Source of the DNA: Labia minor
Lineage: Eukaryota; Arthropoda; Insecta; Dermaptera; Spongiphoridae
Reading direction: 5' to 3'
Assembly: GCA_963082975.1 (NCBI GenBank)
Contig: OY720344.1
Span: forward strand, 85,746,107 to 85,810,106
Length of the DNA stretch: 64,000 nucleotides
A program made the position numbers and the translations under genes. The notes under the pieces were generated by a model. The model made no database searches. It had not been told where the DNA came from and worked only from the letters and a program-made list of their open reading frames with translations. Shown here in pieces: positions 24,441 to 39,400 of this stretch. The first letter of the stretch is position 1. Every line of letters starts with the position of its first letter.

Positions 24441-27400
24441 TGGTTTATATATACATATATCTTTTCAAAAACAATATCGCCATTACTTTAGTTAATACTC
24501 ATTTAAATTAAAAAATAAAGTATCTTATTTTTACAAAATAATTAAACATGATTTAAATTAATTAATATAATTAAAATGATAACTTTTAGAATAAATTATT
24601 TAATTCAAATGAGTTACGAGGGCAGGTCAATAAGTTGACTTTTTGAATGAAATCCAGGTTTTTAAATAAAAAATCAACTTAACTCTTATTTATAGATAAT
24701 TACTATTTTTCAATATTATGTATTATATAATTAGATATTATTATAAAATAATACCTTTGAGGTCACCTATGACCTGGAATGAACCTGAAAATTAAATTGT
24801 CATCGGAGATGCATATGTATGCAAAATTTCAGCTCATACGAACATTGGGAAATGGGTCAAATTCTCCTTGCAAAATTTGACTATAGGACATGATGTGAAA
24901 CTAAATAAACGCGTGTAAAAGATATTACTAACTTTGTTTTAAATAAGAAAATATTCATTAATTAATATTTAATTTAATTGAAATTGATTTAACTTTAAAT
25001 ATTATTGAATATTAGAAATTAAAATAAAAATTTAAATATAATAAACATTCTTTTTAAGGAAATTTCTAGAATTATTAATTTTTTATTGACTTTCAACTTC
25101 TTATCTGATCCACCTGAGGCGCCACATAGAGCCTTTATTATACATATATACGTAGAAGGATCTAAACTGTTATATATATATACACATATATATTTCAATT
25201 AATTTAATCGATATAATTATTCTAAATGTATTTGTTAACATCTAAACTTCTAACTTAGTTATCTTCTAATAATTATACTATACTTTACAACATATCGAAT
25301 TGAAATCCTTTAATGTTACTTTAACAAAAAAAAAAAATTAAAAGCACAAAAGAATATTTCTATTAGTTAAAAAGCTTATTTTAAGACTATTTTCATTTAG
25401 GACAAAATCCTCTCGAAAGAATTAAAAAAAATAGTAAAGCTAGCAAAAAGTTTCAACTTCGGTGATTTTTTCAATTATTTTGATAATCCTAGAATGCAAT
25501 GGACAGGGCTTAAAGATTCAAACATGAATCATGTAAAAGAAAATACTTAGGATTTCGACTTATGTAATTTATTGAATAAAAAAAAAGAAATGTCTATTAA
25601 TATTACCCAGAATTTACTGAAAAAATAAGTTATCTCTCTACCTATCGTTATTTAGCAGCAAAAAAAAATCCTTCCATTATTTCTCTTCGGTTATTATCTT
25701 CATCAAATTGGCTTACATCTACTATTATCTTATCATCCCACTGTGTCATTGATTTCCTCATCCATTCGAGCCACGTTTTTTCCAACCATCGCAACGTATT
25801 TAACACACTATGTTTGGTGTGCATAGAGGTCATAATGCGATCTCAAACATTTCTTTGTAGAAAATTAAAAATTAAATATTTATATCTTTAAATTTACTTT
25901 TATTTAAATTTAATTAAGAGTATAATTAAATTTAAACATAATTAAAAATAGATAATTATTTTTAATACCAAAAGCATGGCAGTTCCGGTTGTTTATTGCA
26001 AATTGAAAAATTTGTGTATCATCAAAAAAATAAATAAATAAATAAACTATTTAAATTTAATTTATTTAAATTAACTTTTTTTTTAAAAAAAAAAAAAAAA
26101 ACTAGCAATAAAAAAAATTTAATTTATAATAAAAAAAAATTTAATTTTTTGTTATTTCTCTTATTAATTGTATTTATATTTGAGAATTTGCCATTAGGTT
26201 TATTATTTATATAAAATTTCAGTCTAATAATTATCCTATAAATAAAAATTAAATAAAGATCACTTTATTAGAAATAATTTTACAGATCTTTCAGATTAAA
26301 TCAATCTAGATAGTAGGTATTTCAGGCAATATTTGAGAAAATTTTAAAAATATTTAAAATCACTAAATTACCTCCGATTCAGTGCCGACCTAACCACAGG
26401 GCTAAATGGGCTATAGCCCCAGGGCGCAAGCATTTTGAGGCGGCAATTTTTTATTTGCGATATAGTAAAAATTTATTTTTCATTTTATTAGTTTTTACTT
26501 ATTTTTAAATTAAAACACTTCTTAAAATATTAAACTGATTTTTATTTCTTTCAAATGTGCTGAAAAACGATAGATAGAGAAGGGCAACGCGAAATAGGAG
26601 TAACACCCTATCGATCGTACTTTTGTTTCAGTCGCACTGGAGTTAATATAAGACCACCAATCATATAATAGTTCCGATCAAGTTCTAAGGATTAGACTAA
26701 AAACTGATCGTAACTGTCATTATTGAGATAATCCCCTCAAATCTGGGTAAACATTTATACCCATCCTTTAAATAAGTGACTTTAAAGAAAAGTTACAATA
26801 AAGATAACAGTTTATTATAAAAGTAATAAATAGTTTTTTTCTAGTACTGACACTTTTGTTTTGTATAACTTTTCCGACTCCGGCGCATTATTTTTAGTAG
26901 CCCATGGGCGCCGAATTCCTTAAGACGGCCCTGCTCCGATTATTCAATTTCAAATAATATCTGGTAAATTAAATAGATAATTGTAAATATAAAATTTCAA
27001 ACTTTCTGAATTTTTAATTTTTATTGTAGCCTGACCAAATATAGATTCACAAATCCCATTACCAGACCAATATTCAAAAATGTATCTTAAATATAATAAC
27101 TTATATTTTTGTAATTCTTACTCATAAATTATTTTTATAATTCTAGTCATTATTTACAAATATAGATAATTAAAAATGTATCCAAATTCTCGAATAAGTT
27201 TATAAAATATAATTAAATATATGAATTTAATTAAAATTTCGATTAAAAAAGAAAAAAAAAATTAATGAAGTAAGTTTAAGAAAAACAAGATCATAAGAAC
27301 GATAGAAGAATAAAGTACTAGTTTAATAGTATTAGTAATGATGTCGGTAGTCTTAGGTAAGGAGCTATGTTAAAAATGTTAAAAGTTTAGATTAAGTCTT

Positions 27401-30400
27401 CTCTTCCCTCTTCAAAAAGTCATCTTAACCAATTCCCTTCTCTTTTCAGATTTATTTTTTTATTTTTTTTTTATTTAAAATATTCTAACTTTTCAGATAA
27501 TATAAAGATTACATTTAAGTAATTCAAAGATTACCCATCCATTCAATCGAAAATCCTAACATTGTATCTTGGTCACTGGTAAAGCCAAAATGAGATAATG
27601 AAATTATCAATAGAACTTCATCACAATGAGTAGTAAAGAAACTACAAAAAATTCTTCAATCGGGCGACTGCCAAGGTTCCAAAGATTGTCAGCTTGTTAC
27701 TTAATCCTTTCTTAATTGCAAAACCCAGATACTACAAGGGGGGCTTGTGATAAAACAGAAAAAGGGCATATTAATAGAAATGAAAAAGCAGAATTAAAAA
27801 CGTTATAAATGTAATATTTCAATTAAATAAATAAATTATTTTACAAGTTGTTAAATGAATGTTCTAGTAATATTGATGTTACAATTTTAATTTTAGAATT
27901 CAATGCTTTATAAAATACAATTAATGTTTTTAAATAGAGAAAAAAATTAATTAATATAAATTATGATTTAAAAATTGGCATGAATTTAATTAATAAGATC
28001 AATAGTTTCAAACAAAACTATTGAATAGAAATGTAATTATAAATTCAAGAAAAATAATTAATCAAAATGATATAATTAATAAATTGAAACTAAAAAATCT
28101 CTTTAATCAGGCTAATAGTTTAAAGTAATACAATAGTAAAATTGCAATTAATAATTTTAAATAAAACTATTAAATTAATATAATTATTAGTTTTAAAAAT
28201 TAAATAAATTGCTCAAACTTAATAAATGGTTCATATCAAATATATTCTTACCGGATATATTTATTTTAATATCCTGAGAAGAATAATGGGAAATATAATT
28301 AACAATATAAAGTTCAGCTTATCCTGATTATTGAATTAACATAAAATGTTAAGTAATAGAAAAGATTGGAGAGATATAAATTGCTCTCAATCAAAAAATA
28401 TAAATATATAGAAAATGGTGGTTATACCTTTTAAATAATGCAAAGAGAAACAATTAATTAAGTATTGGATTTCCTTTAGATATAAAATACAAATAGTGGA
28501 ATTTACTTAAAAAATCCAATCCTTATTTCCAATCTTCTCGATTATGGGATTGAAAAAGAGAATAATTAGTTGTAAATCACAAAAGTTAAATTTAAAGAAT
28601 CTAAAATGAACTGTTTGATCAAATAGATCTTATTAATCCGACAGTCGATGCAAGAAGAAAGAAAACAGAAGAAATCACCACAGGCTTGCCGTACAGAGAG
28701 ATGGACTATAGCAGAGGCTTTAAACACATTAAAACTCTTTTAAGGAGAGCGACGCTCTCGATATGAAGGAAATTTAAATATTAAAAATTAAAATTTTCAT
28801 ATATATTTAAATATATATATATATATGAGAAGAATATCAAGTTACTTGAAAACAACTTGATGAGACCTTCCTTTGATGTTGTTTAATAAGTATGTATTTA
28901 TATATATATATATAATTATATTCTCCATTATTGCCATAATGCTAGATATGATACTAATAAATAACATGATATGTGAATTAATTTGAGATTATTAAGGCGG
29001 TTTACAGCTTTAAATATGTCTATCTATTGATGTAGCGGATCTGAATTTGAAAGAGATGTTGTTGTCAACTCAATGGTCGTTTCCCATTCCCATATAAACA
29101 TTATTATAAACACTAACTTTTTACTTTATGATTTTAACTTTGTAAGGCAATGAATAGAACAGTGGTTCTTAAACTGTGGTCCGCGGACCCCTGGGGGTCC
29201 GCGAAGCCTTTACTGGGGGTCCGCGGTCCTCGGAAAAAAATCATCGTAAAAATATATACATATATAAATATTTAAAGTTCATTGTTTAACTATATCCTCC
29301 TAGAGAATTACGGCTATAATTTAATACTATTAATAATACTATTTTATTTTATTAAATTGATAATTATGTCAATTAATTTTTTGTGAATAAATAAACATAT
29401 ATAAAAAACTATATATAAAATTTGAATTTTCATCCATTCATTCATTTAAAATCATTTTTCGATTGTTAAATGATATTAAATCATTTATTTAAAATGATTT
29501 AAAACATTTATTAAAATGATTTAAAACATTCATTTAAAATGATATTAAAACATTCATTTAAAATCATATTAAAACATAGCTAGTAAATAATAATTCGTTA
29601 TATTTATATTATATTTATATTATTGTAGTTCAATGTTAATAAATTACTCCATAAAATGGATCGTTGGCTACAAACTGGTTCAACACAGAAACGGAAAGAA
29701 TCAGATGATGAGGCATCAACAGCAAACTCTACCAAGAAACGCAAAACTAGAAAATATTCGGATGATTATTTATCATTTGGATTTACTTATATTTGCAACA
29801 ATGATGTGGAAAGACCAGTCTGCGTTCTATGTCAGGAAAGTTTATCCAATGAAAGTATGAAACCTGCTAATCTCAGACGTCATTTACAAACAAAGCACAG
29901 CGAGCATGTTAGTAAGTCTATCGAATTTTTTAAAATGATAAAAGAAGAACTTAATTCAAGTCAGAAATTGATGGTAAAGACGGGATCTGGTGGTATGAGT
30001 AAGAAAGCAGTAATGGCATCATATGAAGTAGCTCTACTTATTGCTAAAGCAGGAAAGCCGCATAATATAGCAGAGCAATTAATTCTTCCTGCTACAAAAG
30101 TAATTACAAATATAATGTTAGGAACTAAAGCAGCAAACGATATAAATTTGATTTCATTATCAAATGATACGGTTAAGAATAGGATTGAAGACATGTCATG
30201 TAATATAAAAGAAGAATTAATATCGAGAGTGCGCAAAAGTCACTATTACTCATTACAATTGGATGAAAGTACTGATGTCACTAATAATGCCAATTTGTTA
30301 GCTTTCATTAGATATGAGTTTGAAAATCAAATACAAGAAGATGTATTGTTTTGTGATTCACTACCTTCACGAACGACAGCTAATGACATATTTAACAGTT

Positions 30401-33400
30401 TGAATAATTTTATAACCGAAAATGAAATAGAGTGGCCAAAATGTGTTGGAATTTGCACTGATGGTGCTCGTGCAATGTCAGGTACAAGAACTGGATTGAT
30501 TGCTCTTATTAAAAATGTTGCGCCTCAGGTTGTTTGGAATCATTGCTGCATTCACAGAGAATCATTAGCAGCCAAAAATATGTCACCAGATTTGAAAAGA
30601 ACATTAGACGAAGTAGTTAAAATTGTCAATTTCATTAAGGCTCGTCCACTTAATTCCAGAGTTTTTAAAATTTTGTGTGAGGAAATGGGTAGTCAACATA
30701 CACATTTATTATTACATACAGATGTACGTTGGTTGTCCCGCGGGAAAGTACTCATTCGCCTTTTTGAGCTTCGAGATGAAATACGATTGTTTTTAATAGA
30801 TGCGCATTTTGAACTGACCGAATGTTTCAATGATTTTATCTGGTTAGCTAAGGTGGCTTACTTGACTGATATTTTTACAAAATTGAACGAACTTAATTTG
30901 AGCCTGCAAGGTACTGTTGTAAATATATTTAAAGTTGAAGATAAAATAGAAGCAATGATTAAAAAAATCGACTTGTGGTCGAAACGCATCCAGAACGGTG
31001 TATATGAGTCTTTTCCAACTCTCAATGATTTCATAGAAAGCTCCAGTGAAAAATTGCTTAATCAAACGCGTCAATTATTTGTTGAACATTTAATTACTTT
31101 GAAAAGCAACTTCAGGAAGTATTTTTCTACTCCTGATCCTTGCAATAACTGGATCAGAGATCCATTTAATATGGAAATTACAAATGCTAAACATTTATCT
31201 GCACCTGAACAAGATATTCTCGTGGAATTATCATGTGATACAACTTATAAACTAAAATTTAACAAAACTGAATTGAGCAACTTTTGGTTACTTCTCAGGT
31301 CAGATTATCCTGCGCTTGCAAATAAAGCACTTCAACACTTGATTCCATTCTGCACAACATATTTATGCGAACAAGCTTTTTCGGTACTATTTTATATTAA
31401 GTCTAAATATAGAAACAAATTAAATGTAGAGCCGGATCTTAGATTAAAAGTTTCCAATATTAAGCCAGATATTGAGATTCTTGTTTCAAGAAAACAACTG
31501 CATACATCTCATTAAATATGTAAGTTATATTTAATGAGATAGATGCAGTTATTTTTTAAAATATTTCTTATTTAATATTTTCTGAAAAAAATTATAAAAT
31601 ATTTATATGAATTTAATGTAAGTACCCATTATAATTTGTGAGATTTGTTGCTATGACAATGTTTGTATTTTCTTTCTTCAATATTATAATTTCTAATAAA
31701 ATGTGTTCTACAATATGCAAAAAAATCGTTATTCACCAATCACTGTTAGAAATATTCATGATATATACTTGTCCTTATGAGATCGTAAGCCAGAAATTAA
31801 TTAATAAAATGACGAAAAGTACCTAAAGTTGTGATGGGGGTCCGTCAAAAAAAATTTTTTCAAGTGGGGGTCCGTGGAGTACATAAGTTTAAGAACCTAT
31901 GGAATAGAAGTCATTCCCGGTTGAGCAATCTCCACATTTCCTCTGTCACCTCATTATTTATCTTCACATAGATGTTTTAAAGAATTTTGTTTTCGAATAT
32001 CCTGAATCAATATTCGTTCCCCTAAAACTGTGATTCCCAAAGTGGGCGCTACCGCCCCCTCGTTGGCGCTGGAGCGATCCAGGGGGCGGTGATAGGGAAA
32101 ATTACTTGTATATTACGAGGGCTGTATGATAAGTACCTGTATAAGGCAAAAAAACGCATTTTTTAAAATTATTTTTCAATTCATCTCGATACATTTAGTC
32201 CAGCGATATTCTAACACGCTTAAATTCATTAAACCAATATCTAATGGTAGTCATCGAAGGTGCATGGGCCTTCACTTTGATTTCCTCACACGTCTTCCCA
32301 TCCAAAAAAAGAAATCGAATCACTGATCGATATTGCATTTTCTCCATGGTTGCAAACAAACACGAACTTGACGAGTTTCAATAGCTATCAAAACAAAACT
32401 ACTCGATAAATCTGTCTGAAATTATGACAGTAATTGTTTTGAAAATGGCGTTAAATAATGACATATACATTTTGCCTCAGGGATGACATCAGTCGCCAAA
32501 CACGGGTACTTATCATAAAGGCCTCGTACTTTTCTATACTCAGATCACGGACCATCTAACAGACTGCTAAACTTTATTGTTCTCGGTGAAACAAAGTTTG
32601 CAGGCGGAATTGAAAAAGAATCGGGCTTGTGTGTATGTATGCGTGTTTTTTTTTTATTTTATTGGGAATTTAAATATTATAGATTTTCCAGTTAAGTGAA
32701 AAATTATTTTTTCATAGATAAAACTAACATTTAAGCAATCAATTATGCTTTTTTAAAAAATGTATAAGTTTTATACCCTAATAAATAATTTTTCGCTTAG
32801 CTAGAAATCCTGCAATCTTTTATGTCATTTACATATCTAAACTAAACGAATAATGTTCTATGTAATATATAAGATTTATTTGAAAATAAATTAAAATTAT
32901 AAAATGCTATTTACAAATTATGTTATGAGTAAACACTAGTAATCATATCTTTTATTTTATTTTAATTTTTAATTTTTAATTTACATTTTTTAAAAAAATT
33001 ATTTAAATATATAAATTAAATATATATTTATATCTGGTATTATTTCGCTCAAGAAAATATAATGAATTTGTTATTATTTACTTTTTTATGTAGATTTATA
33101 ATTGAATTTAATTTTGAAATATTGATACAAGAAAATATTTCGGCTCACAAAAATTTTCAGAGGTTCTAAAACAAAAAATGTGAACTTAGGATAGCATTTT
33201 TACCGATACGTACAAGGCAATATGTATTGTATGGCCAATTTATAAATTAAAAATAAGTAATTTTTCATTTTTATTAGAGTATTATATTATTATTATTATA
33301 TTGTATAATTGATATTTTATCTATTATATTTAATACAATATTTTTGATATCAAAATTATGTAAAAATTTCCACCATACTTTTTACAGAACGGTTTCATAT

Positions 33401-36400
33401 TTTACTTGATAATTTTTAATTGACAAAAAGTGTTTTTTCCTGGGCATTTGTATTTTGTTACAGGAAAGACCAAACACACAACACACACACGCCCGATTTT
33501 TTTTTCAATTATCCACTGCCTGCGACTGCAGGTGGCGCCAAAAACTTTGTTTCATCGAGAACAATAGAGTTTAGGGGGCCTGTCTGAGATCAATAAATAG
33601 ATACATAAATTCAATGTTTCTAATTTACACCTTTATTTATAATATTTTGCAAATAGGTACATTTATCTTTCTGTTTAATTGTTATTAAAATTAAAAAATG
33701 TTAATTTCCAAGGGGGCGCTGAGTAATTTTTTTCTGGCCAAATAAGTTTGGGAACCACAGCCCTAAATTAATGAACCACACCTCGAATATAACTAACATT
33801 AGTTTTATAGAATTTTTTTGTAATTTATTGTTTGTTAAATTGTTAGTTATTTGTTATTAAAGTAATTTTATTTTCAATTAGTTTTTTGCTAAAAGAAACA
33901 TTTTCATTTAATTCTTTGTTAGTTCTAGTTATATATTTAAATACTCACCACCACTGAGTCGTTCAATTGAGAATCCTATTTTTCCTGTTTTTCCAGCGAA
34001 GCGAAGTTGATCTGCAGTCATTACTTGAAATTTGTTGTACACTGTTTTAGTGTTAGTATCTTGAGCCAAACGTATTGAAAACACCCACGCATCATGGGTG
34101 GCTGCCCACTGAAATTTGCTGTGTGCCAATTCCCCAAGCGTATCTACTGGCGGTTCAAATCTACAAGCAAAACATTCAAATAAATAATAGTAAACAAACG
34201 AAAGCTGGATTAATAAATGCCTTACATGAGCTTGTGAAAAAAATTATATGGAGTATGTATAAAACGGGGATTTAGTTTGTGGGGGTGGGAGACTGGAGGT
34301 TAATTCAAATTAGGCCAATATTATTCCGCTTCCCAGAATTTTTATATTTATAATTTTGTAATTAATGTCAATTAGAAAATCAATTTGAAAATAAACATTT
34401 TTATTTTTATTTTAATCCACTTTCTTCGATATATAAACATATATGTACTCATATATATAAATAAAAATGTCTATTAGAGTTCCAATAGTCCAGCAGTCGC
34501 CAAACTTTTTGACCTCACAGACCAGTTAATTCATAATTTAAATCCTGTTATGAATTGAATCATGTTTTAATGTATCTTAAAACATAACTTAACATGATGA
34601 GTAAGTATATTCCACATTTTTCTGCAGACCAGCGAAATTTTCTCGCGGACCACTAGTGTCAATTAATTCAATGTTTTATTTTATTTTTCATTTAAATAAA
34701 ATTTGACCTTTGACCTCTTATAATTTAAAAATCTGACCTTAATCTTTCCCGAGACATATATAAGTTATGGACCCGTATCCTGCAATGTCAGCAGAGACCC
34801 TGAGATGCTAAACAGATATCTTGCAGCGTTAGCATGACATCATTATTTTTGCAAGCACATCACTAAATTTACTATATAAGACAGCTTCTCATAAGCAGTC
34901 GCTAGTTCTCTATTCGTAGTCTACTCACTTCAAGGCCGAAGGCTCTGCCCTTTAGGCTCAGGGACTCATTGCGAGTTACCTGCATTTACTCACACAGGGA
35001 CTCATTGCGAGTTACCTGCACCCAAGGATTCATTGTGAATCTCTTGCATTTGTTATCACTAATTCCATATAGTGAAACATTCATTATTTAACCGTGCAAT
35101 AGCACACATATGTAACAATTAATTATTTTTGAATAAAATAAATTTGAAGAAAAGCAAACTGTACTTTTCTTCAAAACCTCGTTTTTTAAAAACGCAACAA
35201 CGGGATTGAAATCCATTACTGGCGCAGTCGGTAGGATATCAACAAGGCAACTGGATAAAACAGACCCAGGTGATTTTCAAATCTTCGTGCCAAGTCCTCA
35301 CTCCACGGAAGCTTGTTCCGTCAACAACCGTCTACGAGACACTACGAGCATCACATATTGCGTGTCAGCATAAGGCAACAACCACGAGCGCACACATAGC
35401 CTCTCGCCGTCCTTCCTGCTTACTACACCAAGTGATTGTGAAATGTGAGTAAGAAGATCAACATAATTAAGTGAAATTAAAATAAATAAAATAAATAATA
35501 AATAAAATTGAAATAAATCAAAATAATTACAAAAGTAATTAAAATAAATAATAAATAAAATTGAAATAAATCAAAATAATTAAAATAAATAATAAATAAA
35601 ATTGAAATAAATCAAAATAATTACAAAGGTAATTAAAATAAATAAAATAAATAAAATAATTGAAATAAATAATTACAATAAATAAATTAATTGAAATAAA
35701 TCAAAATAATTGCAAAAATTAAAACAACTACAATAATTAAATAAATAAAAACAGATAGAATATCTCAAGGAATATTTCTATTTCAAGTTTTATAAATGAC
35801 AAAATTTTTTCCTCTTTCGAAAATAATAATAAATAATAATAAAATAAATATGGCAAATCCAATCAGGCCAGCGTCATTACAAACACCATGCACGGTATCC
35901 ATACCAATCCATACCACAGCATCATTCCTTGACACCAAATTTGAAATAAATAAACTCTTGAACATAATAAAAAAGAATATAGATAACTATGATGATCCGA
36001 CTGATTTTGAAAATAAAAACACAGCATCAAATTCACCTATGCCTCCTCCACGAGGAAAAGAAAGACGTCGTGATCATAGTAGGCGTAAAAAGCGCCATAA
36101 AGAGAAACGTCGGCGAAAATTAAAAGAAATTGCCGAATTGTCTGAACATAAACCACCACCACTATATAATGTTGAATAAAATAGATTTTATCAATAATAA
36201 TCGTTAATAAAAAATTAATTATTAAGAAAAAAAAACAAAATTTAAATACTTTTTAATCTTGTAATTACTTACATTTTACACAAATCTATTATATAAACCA
36301 TTAAAAAAAAAAAAAAAAAAATTCAGAATATTTGATAAAATTTTATCATTCAACAGATTGCAAAATTTATCGCTTTTTGGAATAATTAATTAATAAAAAT

Positions 36401-39400
36401 TTAACTATTTAAAATTAATTATTAAGAAAAAAAAAAAACAAAATTTAAATACTTTTTGATCGCTTAAATAACACCTTAAATAGCACTACGCAACAAACAC
36501 TATCTGAAATTAATAATATTAAAATAAATAATACAAAAATAGAAACACATTAGGCCCCCAGCTACTATTCATCTGGCACCCCATTACAAACAAAAAAAAT
36601 ATTCATTGACTCAGGAAGCACCCACTCATTCATCCAACCCAGCATAGCAAAGATTAGTTATCCAAAATTATAAAAAAAAAATTAAAAGCAAAAATCGATT
36701 TAAAAAAATAATAGATTCATAATAAATAGAATTTCATTTAAATTAAATTTTCTAACCACTGAAGCTAAGCAAAATTATTTAGCTACAACCCAAGCTTCAA
36801 AACACATCATCCCTTCAAATCTTTTAACACACTTAAATAAGGAAGAAAGATTTGAAATTTCAAAATTAATTAGTCGATATAATGACATAATTTATAAAGA
36901 AAACACCCCACTAATCTTTACACACAAAATTAAACCATCTTATTCCCCCTGGTCATCCCCAGTATGGGTAGTTCCCAGAAAACCCAACAAAAACAGACAA
37001 TAACAATTACACACCGTAATTGATTATAGGAAACTTAACAAAAAACAATAAACTATTGAAAAATGGTTTCAACAATGTTTTTGGCGAAGAAAAAAAAATA
37101 ATTTAAATAAATTTCAATCAAAGGACAAAAAGGAATATTTTAAAAAAAAAAATATGAAATAAAAAAAAAAAACACTAAATGATAATGAAAAAGAAAAAAT
37201 TTATAATAAAAATCAAATTGATGATGAATTATCATTACAATCCAATGATAATTTATTATTATATAAATCTACTGAAAAAAAAAAAATAATAACAATTTAA
37301 GTGAGATCACTATTAGAAAAGTAGAAAAAATTTAAATTCCTCTAAATCATTAATTAAAAATAAATTAAAATAATCATCATTGATTAAAGATGATATCTAT
37401 ACAAATTCAAATCAAAATATTCAAAATAATAGTAATAATACTCGGACAGTTGATAAAATTACATGTAATGATTATTTTTCATCACCAAATAATAATGACG
37501 ATAAGAATAATTTAAATTCAAAAATGTAACGTAGAATCAATTTATCAATTTCATTTCGATGATGATGAGAATATAAAAGTAATTGATACTAATCAAGAGA
37601 AATCTTATCACCCTCTTTCTGATACTACAACTACATATCTAACAATAATTTACTATCTTCTCAACAAAATTTCAATGATAATTTAACATCAGTTCAACAA
37701 CAAAAAAAACTAATCAATCATTCGAATTAGAATTAAACACTAATATTGAAAATACAATGGAAAATTCACATAATGAAACTGTTTTAGTAACATATCAGAT
37801 TCAAGTGAATCGGATCATGAAACACCTGTTGATTTAAGAAAATAAAAAAAAAAAGGAAATAAAACTGATAACTAAATTAAAACGATTACGTTCCAAAATT
37901 ACAAATTTAAATAATAAAATACAAATAGGAAAAAGAACCTAAAAAGAAATTGAAAAAAAAAAAAATCAAAACCATAATTTAAACGAAAATAATACAACAA
38001 ATTAAATGGAAAAACAAAGAAGATTATGTTTTGAAAATCAACACCCAGCCAGCTGGTCTAAACAAATGCGTCAATGATCATGCACAAGAAAATTAAAGCA
38101 TCATATTCTTTGATAAAAACAGAATGATATCAAATGAACATAAACTATCACAGGAACTTGTTGATGAATTAAACGATATTTAAAAGTATAAGGATGATAA
38201 TAAAAATTTAGAAGATAAGGTAACAAACACAAAATTCAATGTTGACATTCAGAGATTGCAATTAGAAATCGGAGATTTACAAAGGGAAATTGTTTCTTCA
38301 GATAAAAGAAATCAAGATCTTATTCAGCAAAAAGAAAAATTAGAAGCTGATATGATGTCTCTAATTAATTCATCTGATGACTCATCTGCTCAACTATGTA
38401 AATTACATTCTGAATTAAGATGAAAAGAGAATTCTATTGATACAGCAAAAGAAAAAGAAATTCGAATAATTCAAGAAAATGATTTAAATAAAAAATTAAC
38501 TGACACTATACTTGAATTAAACAAACAAACAAATTAAGGAAACCCATTCAACTCTAGTAAATACTTAAAAAATACTGGATGCGATTTAAAAATAAATTAG
38601 AAGAAATTAATATTTCTAAAAATAATTTAAGAAAAATTGACAAGAAATTTTAACCAGGCTTTAAAAGAAAAATTTAAACAAACGGAAGAATTTAATAAAA
38701 TTTATAGAAGCTCAAGAATGAGAAGAGAAACTGAAAGAACAACTTGATCAAATAAGCAGTAAACTTTCAATAAATGAAGGCAATTCGAGAAATGAAATGA
38801 CAAAAACTTCAATTACAATTCGATGAATCTCAAATGTCAGTAAATAATTTGAATAATTTGGTCAAAGAAAAGAAGATGAGTTAAAACATAAGTCCGATAT
38901 TTCCAATGAAGAGAAAAATTATTAGAAGAAAATTGAATGATGAAATGAAAACTTCCAATAAAATACGGCACGATTTACAAAATAACTTAGGTTTATTAAA
39001 AGAACGAAAAGAAAAAAAATCAAATTTATTCAAACAACCCACAAAATTTTAACAAAACTTTAAATAACACTTTTACACAAACCAACAAACCTACTTATAG
39101 AACACCTCAAATTCTTACCTAGTGCAGATTTAGAAAATACTAAAATCAAAAATTCACAGATATGTTCTGAATTAATAGCAAGAGAAACAGAATAAATAAA
39201 TTTTTAAATAATAAAATCGGTAATTTGCAAAAATATAAAGTCACGTATAAAAGAAAGTATGTAGGAAAGGATAAAGGAAAATGTTTATCAGACTCAAATA
39301 AACAACATCAATAAGAAACTTCAATTTTGAAAACACTTGAAAATAAATTGGAATCTTCAAATGAAGAATATAATTCTTTAAAAGAAAATTGATAAAAATT

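Larger units (their letters stand above)
32028..33760. mobile_element. hAT MITE (CTGTGATTCCCAAAG ends) with nested insertions
   Basis: Left end CTGTGATTCCCAAAGTGGGC and right end GTTTGGGAACCACAG are inverted repeats. The flanking 8-mers CCCTAAAA and CCCTAAAT match at 7 of 8. Subterminal GGGGGCGGT and GGGGGCGCTGAG tracts are typical. The original element was short; most of its 1.7 kb is later insertions: a mariner derivative (32116-32526) and a second inverted-repeat element (about 32545-33590). Confidence 0.75.

Noticed and set aside
25648-25842. Extra IR exon on the minus strand
   Set aside because: The exons at 33949 and 21574 already join as SGG-NFAIQDY with a shared split glycine codon, the expected IR sequence, so no room is left for it.
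31638-31826. Second gene in the hAT element
   Set aside because: AT-rich 3' untranslated sequence of the transposon; the same stretch in the 62.6-kb MITE has a different frame pattern.
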